A stretch of 64,000 bases of DNA. It comes from CAZSSM01 sp964609385. Lineage in GTDB: Bacteria; Planctomycetota; Planctomycetia; Isosphaerales; Isosphaeraceae. The position numbers were made by a program, and so were the translations under genes. The notes under the pieces are model-generated. The model did no database searches. It was not told the origin of the DNA and saw only the letters and a program-made list of their open reading frames with translations. The stretch spans positions 12,784 through 76,783 of the forward strand of contig CAZSSM010000029.1 in assembly GCA_964609385.1 (NCBI GenBank), in the 5' to 3' direction. Each line of letters opens with the position of its first letter. Position 1 is the first letter of the stretch. Below, in pieces: positions 26,261-35,319 of this stretch.

Positions 26261-27328
26261 TCAAGACCCCGCGTCGGTCTCCGCAATTGGTAAGTCGACA
26301 GAGGATTGTTCGGTGGACTCGGGGATGTCGTCATCTCCGAGCAGGATGGCGATCCATTGGGTCTCCGGGTTGGTGGCCAGGGCGATCTTGACCACCATCG
26401 TCAACGGGACCGAGAGCAAGAGCCCGGCAGAGCCGAGGAGCCAACCCCAAAAGATGAGCGAGAGGATGACCACGAGGGTCGATAAGCCCAGCCCACGTCC
26501 CATCATCCGCGGTTCGATTAAGTACCCGACCACGCCGTTGACGATCAGGTAACCCAATGTCACCCCAAGCGCGGGGAGGATTCCGTCGGAGATCAGGGAG
26601 ACCAGGACGGCCGGCACCGCCGCCAGAATCGATCCCACATTCGGGATGTAATTCAGCAGGAACGCCATGACCGCCCAGAGAATCGCTCCGTCGACTCGAA
26701 AGAGAAGCAGCCAGAGATAAACTGTAACGCCGGTCAACAGGCTCACCCAGGTCTTGATCGCCATGTAGCGGCGAACGTTCTGGATGATGGTGGCGAACTC
26801 GGCCAGCGAGCGCTCGGAGTCTCCCTCCATCGCTCGGATCTTGCGGGGGAACCCAGCCGCCTCCAGCAGCACGAAGGTTACGATAATCAGGATCAGCAAC
26901 CCGTTGCTGAACGCGCTGTAGATCCCTTCCAAGAGGTCGTCGAAGAGGCGCCAGATCCAATCCGGTTGGAGCAGGGCGGCATCCTCATCGATTGAGGTGA
27001 TCGGGATCCCGTGATCCTTGATCCACGTACGTAGTTCCTCGAACCGGCTGTTGAGTCGCTCTTGGAATTGCCCCTGATCCTGGAGGAATTGCAAGAGAGG
27101 GCGTCCAGTCATATAAATACCAACGATCGTGACGGCGGACATGCCCACCAGGACCAAGGTCAGGGCGATGGGCGTCCCCACGCCCCGACTCTGGAGCCAG
27201 CGGAACGGCGAGGCGAGCAGGATCGCGAAGAACATCGCGAACAGGAACGGAATGACGATGTCTTGCGAGGCCCGCACGCCGGCCAGGATGATGATCAGGG
27301 CGGCTAGGTTGACCAACAGCTTCGACAC
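26261..27328 (-). CDS. AI-2E family transporter (PerM/YdiK-like permease)
   Basis: 355 aa from a GTG with GGAGAGG 5 nt upstream; the ORF reading on to 27964 is not protein-like. It has about eight hydrophobic segments in the family arrangement: two at the N-terminus (LLVNLAALIIILAGV, IVIPFLFAMFFAILLA), one near residue 70, a soluble stretch, then a cluster with the hallmark FLLNYIPNVGSILAAVPAVLVSLI and GYLIVNGVVGYLIEPRMMGRGLGLSTLVVILSLIFWGWLLG. Members have been linked to AI-2 export, Na+/H+ exchange and other transport; the substrate here is unknown. It sits upstream of the SRP RNA on the same strand. Confidence 0.93.
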   Translation of the reverse strand: MSKLLVNLAALIIILAGVRASQDIVIPFLFAMFFAILLASPFRWLQSRGVGTPIALTLVLVGMSAVTIVGIYMTGRPLLQFLQDQGQFQERLNSRFEELRTWIKDHGIPITSIDEDAALLQPDWIWRLFDDLLEGIYSAFSNGLLILIIVTFVLLEAAGFPRKIRAMEGDSERSLAEFATIIQNVRRYMAIKTWVSLLTGVTVYLWLLLFRVDGAILWAVMAFLLNYIPNVGSILAAVPAVLVSLISDGILPALGVTLGYLIVNGVVGYLIEPRMMGRGLGLSTLVVILSLIFWGWLLGSAGLLLSVPLTMVVKIALATNPETQWIAILLGDDDIPESTEQSSVDLPIAETDAGS

Positions 27329-27724
27329 AGAAACCTCTCCACGACGTGTTGGAGTGACTGGGGTGCTCCACCCACAGCCGGGGTCGAACGGGCGGAGACT
27401 CGGCAGGTCTCCGGACAACGGCGTCGGGGTGGATGGGGGACGATCCTCGGCTCGAGCGATCCAGGATATCAGAGCGTCGTCCCCCAATGCGTCACGATCA
27501 ACCCGACCGATCCGACGGGCCGAACGGTCCGATCCGCGACGATCGGCCCCGCGTGCCCACCGACTCGTCCTGAGTTCGAGGGTTAGATTGCCATGAGGGC
27601 CAAACGCGGGAGAATCCGAGGTCGATCCCCTACTCGACTCAGTTTGCGCCCCGTGCCGCCGAACGGAATCGCCTCGCGGCCTCTTCGCCACGATCTCCGC
27701 GACTGTCCTCGAGGCTCGTAATCC
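27329..27724. other. Divergent intergenic region with a possible 42-codon leader ORF
   Basis: The region separates the minus-strand permease from the plus-strand esterase. An inverted repeat GGGGGACGA (27435-27443) / TCGTCCCCC (27477-27485) is present. An ATG at 27593 opens a 42-residue Arg-rich ORF ending TAA at 27719-27721, three bases before the esterase ATG. Whether it is translated is unknown. Confidence 0.4.
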
Positions 27725-28936
27725 ATGGCTACTCGTGATCGCCGGGAACGACGTCGGTTTCAGCCGCACATCGCGGTGCTCGAGGATCGAAAACTGCTTG
27801 ATGCCGGGACTGGGTTCCTCGGACTCGACGTTCCCCTCGTCGACACGACCCGCCTCCGCTCGTTGATCCTCGAAGAGTCGGATCCAAGCCGAGCACGTGA
27901 CCGTGATCCCGAGCGAAACTCCGATTGGCCTTGGCTCCGCCGTCCAGGACAAGATCGCCTTCAAGACGTCGAGCGACTTCGGGAATTACCACAGCGACCA
28001 AGATTCCTTCTCGATCTCCTCGGAGATCGGATCAGCCGACGCCCCATCGATGGTCCTCGATTTCGACCCGACATCGATGTCCCGGATCGCCGGCTCGAAC
28101 CGGAGCGGCCGATCGAGCCTGCTTTGCCCGTGAACCCGAACGGATCTCCGAGTCAACCGGCGGTCGTTCTCGATGTCGAGTACACAGCGACCTCCACGAC
28201 GGATCGGGATCTCGCGCTGGACATCTACTCGCCGCGTGGACCGGTTCCCGATGGCGGTTGGCCGGTCGTCTTGGCGATCCACGGAGGGGGCTGGAATTCG
28301 GGCGACAAGCAATTTTTTGGTCCGCGTGTGGCTCCGCTGACCCGGTTTGGATTTCAAGTGATCGCCGTCAACTACACGCTCTCCGAGCCTGGAGCGCCTT
28401 CGTGGCCGCAAGGGTTCGAGGATGTCGTCGAGGCGGTCGGCTGGATCCACACCAATGCGGAGCAGATCGGGGCCGATCCGGACCGGATCGCGGCCTTGGG
28501 CGAATCGGCCGGTGGGCACCTGGCCAGCATGCTCGGAGTCTTGCCCGAGGCGGGTGGCTCGGTCCAGGCGGTCGTCAGCCTCTACGGTCCGACCGACTTG
28601 GTTCGACTCTTCGACGAGGCGAGCTTGGCACGCTCGCCGATCGCGATGCTGCTGGGTGATGAGCCCCAGGCAGTGCCGGATCGGGCGGATGCGGCCTCGC
28701 CGATCACGCACGTCAGCCCCGATGACGCTCCGATGCTCCTCATCTATGGGACCGAGGACGAGTTGGTCCCGGTCTCGCAGGGCTCGGCGTTCTCCGATGC
28801 GTTGACTCGGGCCGGTGTGGCTCACGACCTCCAGGTGTTCCTGGGTCAGCCTCACGGGTTTGCCCTGACGCCCCAAGAGCCGAATCTGATCCCCTCGATC
28901 GTCGGGTTCCTCCAGGAAACCATGGGGTCGGGTTAA
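27725..28936 (+). CDS. Alpha/beta hydrolase esterase with N-terminal LE-x-R-x-LL sorting-like motif
   Basis: 403 aa. The N-terminus (RRERRRFQPHIAVLEDRKLLDAG) resembles the basic-plus-LExRxLL signal that begins many planctomycete surface or exported proteins, instead of a classical signal peptide. Residues ~27-150 are a charged, Arg/Pro/Asp-rich linker. The catalytic domain (~150-400) is a BD-FAE/hormone-sensitive-lipase-type esterase: oxyanion AIHGGGWNSGD, nucleophile LGESAGGHLA, acid YGTEDELVPVS, histidine GQPHGFAL. It probably deacylates esters, such as acetylated glycans, at the cell surface; substrate and location are inferred. Confidence 0.88.
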   Translation: MATRDRRERRRFQPHIAVLEDRKLLDAGTGFLGLDVPLVDTTRLRSLILEESDPSRARDRDPERNSDWPWLRRPGQDRLQDVERLRELPQRPRFLLDLLGDRISRRPIDGPRFRPDIDVPDRRLEPERPIEPALPVNPNGSPSQPAVVLDVEYTATSTTDRDLALDIYSPRGPVPDGGWPVVLAIHGGGWNSGDKQFFGPRVAPLTRFGFQVIAVNYTLSEPGAPSWPQGFEDVVEAVGWIHTNAEQIGADPDRIAALGESAGGHLASMLGVLPEAGGSVQAVVSLYGPTDLVRLFDEASLARSPIAMLLGDEPQAVPDRADAASPITHVSPDDAPMLLIYGTEDELVPVSQGSAFSDALTRAGVAHDLQVFLGQPHGFALTPQEPNLIPSIVGFLQETMGSG

Positions 28937-29215
28937 CCGAGTCATCGAAGCCCGCCCGTGTCGGTCGTGGATGGACCATGCTGTAGCCGAACCGTGTCGG
29001 CGAATCCTAGAATGGGGAGTCGTCGATGACTGATTCGGCTCGTCAAATCCGATGGGCGGACGGAGTCAGCAAGGTCGGTCATCATGCCGACGTGATCGTT
29101 GGGATTTGCCGCTCTTGGTGACGATCTTGAACTCCCGAACGGCTTGGACCGCGACGATCGGAGCGACCGACCAACGCCTTTCTTCCCTGGCCCTGACTCA
29201 GGAAGACCGCTCCTC
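28937..29215. other. Intergenic region upstream of the M16 peptidase
   Basis: 279 bp. TAGAAT at 29008-29013 is a possible -10 element, the same hexamer seen upstream of moaC, but no good -35 box is visible. Nothing else recognised. Confidence 0.35.
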
Positions 29216-32020
29216 ATGCCTCGAAGGCGCCACGATCGTCCGGTCCCCACTTGGATGGGCGATCTCGAGGTCCACGAACGCCGGCTCGACAATGGCTTGC
29301 TGGTCCTGGCTCTATCTCGTCGCCAGACACCGGCGGTCGTTTGCGACTTGTATTACCTGGTTGGGTCGGCCGACGAGCCATCGGGACGGACCGGCTTGGC
29401 CCATTACTTGGAACATATGTTGTTTAAGGGGACCGAGCGGTTTCCCAAGGGTGCCATCGATCGCCTGGCCTTCGAGGCGGCCGGTCATGTCAACGCCGAA
29501 ACCGGTCGTGACAGCACGCATTACTGGTTTGCTTCGCCGTCGGACGGGTGGCCAATCGCCCTGGAGATCGAAGCGGATCGAATGATCCGCGCCGTCTTCG
29601 ACCCTGAAGAGGTCGAAGCTGAGCGCCGGGTCATCGCTGAGGAGTGGGCTGGCGATCAGGATTCGCCGGCGGGCCGCCTGATCCAAGAGCATCAAGAGGC
29701 CAGTTATCCCGATCATCCCTACGGCCATCCGATCTTGGGCTGGCCCAAAGATCGCGAGCGGATCCGCCCCTCGGACCTGGAACGTTTCTATCAATGTCAT
29801 TACCGACCGGAAGGCTCGGTGTTGGTCCTGGTTGGCGACCTCGATCCCGAGGAGGCCTTGGACCGAGCGGCAGATGCCTTTCAAGACTTGGGACGGGTCG
29901 ATGAGCTTCCGGACCGCCCGTTCGCGACCTCGAGAAAGGGTTCGTCAGGCCGTCGGCGTCGTTCTGGTTCAGGTCGTCCTGGTTCAGGTCGTCGTGAGTT
30001 CCGACACGAGAGCGACGATGCGGTGCTACGTGCCGTCTGGGGTTGGCACACTGTCGGGGCGGGCGACCCAGCCAGCGCGACTTGGGAGGTTGTCGCCGAC
30101 ATCCTGTCGGTCGGTTGGCGATCGCGACTTTGGTCCGAAGTGGTCGAGCAGAGGCGACTGGCCACCTGGATCGAAGCGTACCAAGAGACCTCGAGGTGCG
30201 GCGGCCAACTCCTGATCCAGTTGGAGGCGGTCCCCGGCGTCTCAACGGACGAGTTGGATCGCGCGATCACCGAGGTTCTGGCCGACCTGGCGGAGCGTGG
30301 ACCGACTCCTGAAGAGTTGACTCGGAGCCGTCGACGATTGGAGGCCGACTGGCGTTGGGAACAAGAGGACCTGGCCGGTTTGGCGGCTGGCCTCGGCGAT
30401 TTCGCCGTCTTGGGCGATTGGCGGGATTGGCAGGCCGAGCATCGACGCGCCTTGGAGGTCAGGGCCGATGCGGTCGCCGAAGCAGTCGCGTCACACCTAA
30501 CCTGGTCCTCCGCGATCGTCGGCTGGTCTCTGCCTAGGAGCGGTCCGAGCGTCGTCGTCGCGCCGACGTTGCCAACTGAACCAAGCGCGATGTCTGCCTC
30601 GCGAGGACTGGTTGGTCAGCCCCGAACGTCCCAGTCGGTCGCTCGTGAGTCGAACGCCGATTGGCCGGAGATCCGAACCGAAGATCCGAAATCGTCGGAG
30701 ACCCGACTCGGTCCCTCGAGAACGCTTCGGTTGACTCGAGATTGGTATTGCCCGACCTCGAGACGCCTAGACAACGGGTTGACCCTGATCACCGAGCGTC
30801 GGGGCGGTTCGGGCGTTCTGGCCCTGGATCTTTGCCTGGACGCCGGCGTGCTCCTCGAGGAAAAGCCGGGCCTGGCCTATGTCACGGGCCGAATGCTGGA
30901 GGAAGGGTTTCAGTTCGGTCCGCGTGGTGATCTGGCCGTCGCCTTGGAGGACATCGGCGGCTACATCGAGATCGGCGGAACTGGCGTCTCGATCCGGATC
31001 CCGGCCGAGGAGCTACCCTTAGCCCTCGAGATCCTCAATGCGCTGGTCCTCCGACCGGCCTGGCTGGACGATCACTGGTCTTGGGTCCGTCGACGGACCA
31101 TCGCCGAGTGGCAGGCCGACTGGGACGATCCGGCCTACCAGGCCGAGGTCCTCTTCCGGCACATGATCTATGGCCGGAGCCACCCCTATGGTCGTGACCC
31201 TCGGGGGACGCCCGCCGGGATCGGTCGGCTCACCCGAGCTCTGGTTCGAGCGCACCATCAGCGTCACGCCGTCCCTGAACGGTCGGCCTTGGTGATCGTC
31301 GGCGACTTCGAGCCCCGTGCGCTCCGACGTGCAGTGGATCGGAGCTTGGCCGGTTGGTCTTCGACGTCGAGCCTGCCCACTCGATCGGTCCGTCGGATTC
31401 CCCCTCGACGCGCCCAGCATCGGCGGATCGATCAACCCAACGAGCAGGTCCAGTGCGTCTTGGGTCATCTGGGGATTCGCCGCGACGATCCGGATTTCGA
31501 CGCCTTAAGCATCGTCGACCAAATCCTGGGTGGTGGGCCTGGCTTCACTGACCGGCTCAGCCGGGTCGTCCGCGATGAGCTGGGCCTAGTCTACGCGATT
31601 GGCGGTGGGATCACCGAGACGGCCGACCGCGAACCGGGCCTCTTCCGGATCGCCTTCGGCACCCATCCCGATCGAACTGTCGAGGCACTCCGTGCCATCC
31701 GCGAGCAGATCGCCCTGGTCCATGAGGGCCGATTCCCCGACGAAGAAGTGATCGCCGCCCAGCGTTACTTGGCTGGGGCCTGGGTCTTCGACTTTCAGAC
31801 CGTCGCCCAACGGGCTGAGATGCTCGATGACCTCTGGCGATGTGGACGCGACCTGAACGAGCCTCGCGAACGACCCGAACGGATTGCGCGGATCACCGCC
31901 GAGCAAGTTCGGGATGCCGCCGCCCGCCATCTCCATCCCGATCGGCTCGGCTGCGTCGAACTGGGTCCCGGTGCATCGACGGAAGCGTCAACCACTCCCG
32001 ACGCCCGCCGAAGCGCGTGA
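29216..32020 (+). CDS. M16-family zinc peptidase with two tandem domains
   Basis: 934 aa from the ATG giving MPRRRHDRPVP, with AGGAAG upstream; the frame extends 39 codons further without protein-like sequence. The N-terminal half is an active M16 (pitrilysin/processing-peptidase) domain: inverted zinc motif HYLEH in GLAHYLEHMLFKGTERF, then EVEAERRVIAEEW supplying the distal Glu. The second M16 domain (~residue 510 on) has GLAYVTGRMLEEG at the equivalent place, so it lacks the zinc ligands and is structural, as is normal in these fused proteins. A Gly/Arg/Ser linker encoded by an imperfect tandem repeat (29955-29998) lies near residue 250. No clear signal peptide. Substrates unknown. Confidence 0.94.
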   Translation: MPRRRHDRPVPTWMGDLEVHERRLDNGLLVLALSRRQTPAVVCDLYYLVGSADEPSGRTGLAHYLEHMLFKGTERFPKGAIDRLAFEAAGHVNAETGRDSTHYWFASPSDGWPIALEIEADRMIRAVFDPEEVEAERRVIAEEWAGDQDSPAGRLIQEHQEASYPDHPYGHPILGWPKDRERIRPSDLERFYQCHYRPEGSVLVLVGDLDPEEALDRAADAFQDLGRVDELPDRPFATSRKGSSGRRRRSGSGRPGSGRREFRHESDDAVLRAVWGWHTVGAGDPASATWEVVADILSVGWRSRLWSEVVEQRRLATWIEAYQETSRCGGQLLIQLEAVPGVSTDELDRAITEVLADLAERGPTPEELTRSRRRLEADWRWEQEDLAGLAAGLGDFAVLGDWRDWQAEHRRALEVRADAVAEAVASHLTWSSAIVGWSLPRSGPSVVVAPTLPTEPSAMSASRGLVGQPRTSQSVARESNADWPEIRTEDPKSSETRLGPSRTLRLTRDWYCPTSRRLDNGLTLITERRGGSGVLALDLCLDAGVLLEEKPGLAYVTGRMLEEGFQFGPRGDLAVALEDIGGYIEIGGTGVSIRIPAEELPLALEILNALVLRPAWLDDHWSWVRRRTIAEWQADWDDPAYQAEVLFRHMIYGRSHPYGRDPRGTPAGIGRLTRALVRAHHQRHAVPERSALVIVGDFEPRALRRAVDRSLAGWSSTSSLPTRSVRRIPPRRAQHRRIDQPNEQVQCVLGHLGIRRDDPDFDALSIVDQILGGGPGFTDRLSRVVRDELGLVYAIGGGITETADREPGLFRIAFGTHPDRTVEALRAIREQIALVHEGRFPDEEVIAAQRYLAGAWVFDFQTVAQRAEMLDDLWRCGRDLNEPRERPERIARITAEQVRDAAARHLHPDRLGCVELGPGASTEASTTPDARRSA

Positions 32021-32177
32021 GCGTCGAGATGACTCACCGTTGCGGTTTGCTTAGGGCTTCGTGTCCAACCCCGACGAGAAGCAGAATCGGGTCACCCCAA
32101 CGATCGGATCAGCGACATCCTTCCAGTTTCCTGGCTCACCGTCGGGTCCTACATTAGGATGCGGATAGTTTCGAACT

Positions 32178-32209
32178 CTCGTGAAGTCCTCGCTTTCAGG
32201 CTTCACGAG
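32178..32209 (+). promoter_or_regulatory. Hairpin in the plsX leader
   Basis: CTCGTGAAG (32178-32186) and CTTCACGAG (32201-32209) form a perfect 9-bp stem with a 14-nt loop, about 68 bp upstream of the plsX start. No T run follows, so it is not a standard terminator. It could be a transcript structure or a protein-binding site; lipid-synthesis control is a guess only. Confidence 0.4.
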
Positions 32210-32276
32210 ACCGTTCGGATCGGTTTGCATTCACAATTGTTCCAAAGCTCCTATCAAGACTGAGACGGGTTCGTCG

Positions 32277-33362
32277 ATGCGGATTGCCTTGGATGCCATG
32301 GGCGGGGATCACGCGCCCGGCCCGATTGTGGCCGGCGCTGTCGAAGCGGTACATAACGAGCCGAGCTTGACCGTTCTCTTGGTCGGCGTCGAGTCGCAGA
32401 TCGAGGCCGAATTGGCCCGCTTGCCGGAGGCGGATCGCAGCCGTCTGCCGATCATTCACGCCCCCGACGTCATCGGGATGCACGAGAAGCCGGTTGAAGC
32501 GCTCCGTCGGAAGCGGAACAACTCGATCGCCCTTTGTTGGGGACAGATGGCCGCCGGGCAAGCCGATGCGGTCGTCTCGGCCGGCAATACAGGCGCAATG
32601 GTCGCCTCGGGCCTGTTCAACGCCAAGATGTACCTGCCCGGCGTCCGTCGACCCGGGATCGCCGCGATCTTCCCGTCCCACCAGGGGCCGATCGCCATCG
32701 TCGACGTCGGGGCCAACATGAACGCTAAGCCCGAAGACCTCTACCAATATGGGGTCATGGGCGCGATCTACGCCGAGGAGGTCCTCGGTGTCCTGGAGCC
32801 GAGGATCGGTCTGCTCAATGTCGGCAGCGAAGACGACAAGGGCAACGAGCTGACTCGGGCGACCCGCACCATGTTCCTCGAGAGTCCGTTCGCCAGCCAA
32901 TTCGTCGGCAATGTCGAAGGACGCGACATCTACGAAGGTCATGCCCGCGTGGTCGTCTGTGAGGGGTTCGTCGGCAATGTCCTGCTGAAAGCGGGCGAGG
33001 GTGCCGTCGAGTTCCTCTTCCAGATGCTCCGGGAGGACCTTGCCACCGTCCTGCCGGAGCTTCCCGAGGCGACCGGCCAGTTGATCCTCAAGCACCTGAT
33101 GGGGATGAAGCAACGCTACGAGTATGAGGAGTTCGGCGGCGGTCCCCTGCTCGGGATCCGGGGCGCCTGCCTGATTTGCCATGGCACCTCGGGGGCGCGT
33201 GCGATCCGCAACGCGATCCGTGTGGCCGGAACCCTCGGCGAACAGCGGGTCAACGACCGGATCATTCAAGCGCTGGCCGAGACGCCCCATGAGGTTGCCG
33301 ATCCCTCTGATGCGGAGGGACTCGCGCCGGAGTCGGACCCGGGCTCGACAGACCAGGCCTGA
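32277..33362 (+). CDS. plsX: Phosphate acyltransferase PlsX
   Basis: 361 aa from the ATG for MRIALDAMGGDHAP, the invariant start of the family; codons back to 32181 are spurious. PlsX makes acyl-phosphate from acyl-ACP for the PlsY step of phospholipid synthesis, at the inner face of the membrane. Conserved blocks: VSAGNTGAMVASGL, RPGIAAIFP, DVGANMN, LLNVGSEDDKGNEL, CEGFVGNVLLKAGEG and GGGPLLGIRG. The last ~30 residues are an acidic extension. The usual neighbour rpmF is not found upstream; fabD follows 45 nt downstream, a common lipid operon arrangement. Confidence 0.97.
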   Translation: MRIALDAMGGDHAPGPIVAGAVEAVHNEPSLTVLLVGVESQIEAELARLPEADRSRLPIIHAPDVIGMHEKPVEALRRKRNNSIALCWGQMAAGQADAVVSAGNTGAMVASGLFNAKMYLPGVRRPGIAAIFPSHQGPIAIVDVGANMNAKPEDLYQYGVMGAIYAEEVLGVLEPRIGLLNVGSEDDKGNELTRATRTMFLESPFASQFVGNVEGRDIYEGHARVVVCEGFVGNVLLKAGEGAVEFLFQMLREDLATVLPELPEATGQLILKHLMGMKQRYEYEEFGGGPLLGIRGACLICHGTSGARAIRNAIRVAGTLGEQRVNDRIIQALAETPHEVADPSDAEGLAPESDPGSTDQA

Positions 33363-33407
33363 TCGGTTTCGCTCAGGGAGGCTCGAAGTCGCACGGAGGA
33401 TTCGACG

Positions 33408-34319
33408 ATGACGAAAATGGCGTTCCTATTCCCTGGTCAGGGGGCTCAGAAGGTCGGGATGGGTCGCGAGTTGTACGACGAGCGACCCGCCGCTCGAGAT
33501 CTATTCGATCGCGCAGACGAACTGCTCGGCTTCGAGCTCTCCAAGATCTGTTTCGAAGGCCCCGAGGACGCTTTGGAGGCGACCGACGTCAGCCAGCCGG
33601 CGATCTTCGTCACGAGCCTGGCCGCCTTGGAAGATTTGAAGCACCGCGAGCCTGACCAAATCGCGTCTTGCGAGGGGGCCGCGGGTCTGAGTCTCGGCGA
33701 GTATACGGCTTTGGTTTTTGCCGGCGTGATCGGGTTCGAGGACGGCTTGGCCCTAGTCCGTCGACGCGGTCAGGCCATGCAGGCCGCCGCGATCGCATCA
33801 CCGAGTGGGATGGCCAGCATCATCGGACTCGATGAGCCGGCCATCGATCAGCTCTGTGAGGCGGTCCGACCGCACGGTCAACTCTGGAAGGCCAATCTGC
33901 TTGGACCCGGCAACATCGTCGTCTCGGGGGATCTCGGAGCGCTCGAGCACGTCGAGGAAGAGGCCACGAAGTTAGGGGCTGGCCGGGTCGTTCGGCTCTC
34001 TGTAGCCGGCGCCTTCCACAGCCCCCTGATGAAGCCGGCCGACGAGCAACTGGCGGAAGCCCTCCAGCAGACCAAGATGAACCCGCCGAGGATCCCGGTT
34101 TATTCCAACGTCGATGCTCAGGCCCATGATGATCCCGAGCAGATCCGCCAACTCCTGGTCCGCCAGGTCCTGGAAGGCGTGCGTTGGGACGAATCGATGC
34201 GGGCCATGATCCAGCATGGCTTCGGCAGCTTCTTTGAGATCGGACCGGGCCGTGTCCTGACCAGCTTGATGAAGCGGATCGATCGAAAACTCCCCTGCAC
34301 CAGCGTCCCGGCCCGCTAA
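33408..34319 (+). CDS. fabD: Malonyl-CoA:ACP transacylase FabD
   Basis: 303 aa. FabD loads malonyl groups onto acyl carrier protein for fatty-acid elongation. It begins MTKMAFLFPGQGAQKVGMGREL, with the conserved FPGQGAQ. The nucleophile is the Ser in GLSLGEYTAL, the Arg in LVRRRGQAMQ is present, and the catalytic His is in GAFHSPLM. The C-terminus carries FEIGPGRVLTSLMKRI. The gene follows plsX closely and ends at the bidirectional terminator 34339-34380. Assignment is firm. Confidence 0.97.
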   Translation: MTKMAFLFPGQGAQKVGMGRELYDERPAARDLFDRADELLGFELSKICFEGPEDALEATDVSQPAIFVTSLAALEDLKHREPDQIASCEGAAGLSLGEYTALVFAGVIGFEDGLALVRRRGQAMQAAAIASPSGMASIIGLDEPAIDQLCEAVRPHGQLWKANLLGPGNIVVSGDLGALEHVEEEATKLGAGRVVRLSVAGAFHSPLMKPADEQLAEALQQTKMNPPRIPVYSNVDAQAHDDPEQIRQLLVRQVLEGVRWDESMRAMIQHGFGSFFEIGPGRVLTSLMKRIDRKLPCTSVPAR

Positions 34320-34338
34320 CCGGACGGCTTTCGGAGAG

Positions 34339-34380
34339 AAAAAAACGAGCCACCTCGGAATCGCTCCGTGGTGGCTCGTT
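34339..34380. terminator. Bidirectional intrinsic terminator between fabD and the PEP-CTERM gene
   Basis: A perfect 11-bp stem, AACGAGCCACC (34344-34354) pairing with GGTGGCTCGTT (34370-34380). Seven consecutive A at 34339-34345 give a U7 tract on the minus-strand transcript, so it is a strong terminator for the PEP-CTERM gene and a weaker one for fabD, which converges on it. Confidence 0.85.
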
Positions 34381-34468
34381 CGTTATGCGCGATAGACAAC
34401 CGGGTTTTGATTGAGCATCGAGCGGTCGTCGCCTGACCTCTTGGGCCAAGTTGCCGATTGCGGGTCAA

Positions 34469-35029
34469 TCAGACGCGGCGGCGGACGGAGACCAAGCCGA
34501 GACCCGCCAAGCCGAGGCCGGTCAGGACGAGGGTTCCTGGTTCGGGAATGATTCCGAAGGCGAAGGCGGCGTTAACGCTCAGCGAGCCGCTCGCGTCGGT
34601 CGGGACGTTGAAGAAGCTGAACGAGACCGGGGTGCCGGCGACCAGGTCGATCCCGGCGAAGGTCGTGTCCGACTCAACGAACCCACCGCCGACGTAGCTG
34701 AACGGGCTGAAGGGTAGACCGGGCTGCGCAATGGTCGGGTCGGCGACGAAGATCTCGGTCAGGTCCAGCGACACTTCGGACTCGGCGCCCGAGTCGCTCG
34801 GGGTCGAAAAAGTGATCACATTGCTCTCGGTCTCGGCACCCGTGCTGGAGGCCAGCGCGAGCGAGAACTCGAAGATCTCACCGGCGATCTCGACATCCGA
34901 GTCGATGCTGATCGATGTCGTATCGCCAGAACCTTCGGTAAGGAAGTTGACCGTCGAGACAGGGGTCGCCGAAGCGCTGGCAACCGAGACCAGCACGATC
35001 GAAATCGTTAGGGCAAGCAAGCGAAGCAT
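34469..35029 (-). CDS. PEP-CTERM sorting-domain protein (exported)
   Basis: 186 aa. A signal peptide (LRLLALTISIVLVSVASASA) is followed by a beta-rich, Ser/Thr/Asp/Glu-rich body without enzymatic motifs. The C-terminus is a typical PEP-CTERM signal: IPEPGTLVLTGLGLAGLGLVSVRRR, i.e. the PEP motif, one membrane span, then Arg residues. Such proteins are processed by an exosortase and displayed or released at the surface; no exosortase is in this window. The body is unlike any family I recognise. It is a single gene with a terminator directly downstream. Confidence 0.93.
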   Translation of the reverse strand: MLRLLALTISIVLVSVASASATPVSTVNFLTEGSGDTTSISIDSDVEIAGEIFEFSLALASSTGAETESNVITFSTPSDSGAESEVSLDLTEIFVADPTIAQPGLPFSPFSYVGGGFVESDTTFAGIDLVAGTPVSFSFFNVPTDASGSLSVNAAFAFGIIPEPGTLVLTGLGLAGLGLVSVRRRV

Positions 35030-35319
35030 GAGCGTTCTCCGAAACGTCTAGGACCAACGATCGAAAGGAAACAAACAGGAAGAGGAGTTCACAACGATGA
35101 GCTTAGGCTAGCAGATGGTATTGCAGGCAGTAGCTCAACATCCAACCATGTTGACAAAAAACCTCAAGCGGATGCTCGGAAACGGGTTCGCGGATGCTAT
35201 GTTAGGCTGAGGCTGTTTCAGAAACAAACCATCCTTGGCCAATTTCATCGAGCTTGGCCGATCATGACGGAATGATTAAGTCGGCCCGTTGCCCCGCAGC
35301 ATCAACAGCGACCGCCTCC
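35030..35319. other. Intergenic region upstream of the PEP-CTERM gene
   Basis: About 290 bp, more AT-rich than its surroundings in the 35090-35240 part. It presumably contains the PEP-CTERM promoter on the minus strand, but no box pair is convincing. A plus-strand TTGACA at 35151 has no matching -10. Confidence 0.35.

Noticed and set aside
29955..29998. Tandem repeat considered as a mobile or CRISPR-like element
   Set aside because: Only about two imperfect units, in frame within a peptidase gene; a coding linker.
32196..33290. Minus-strand 364-codon ORF opposite plsX
   Set aside because: Antisense shadow of a firmly identified gene.
35151..35156. Plus-strand TTGACA
   Set aside because: No -10 hexamer at 16-18 bp and no plus-strand gene downstream.
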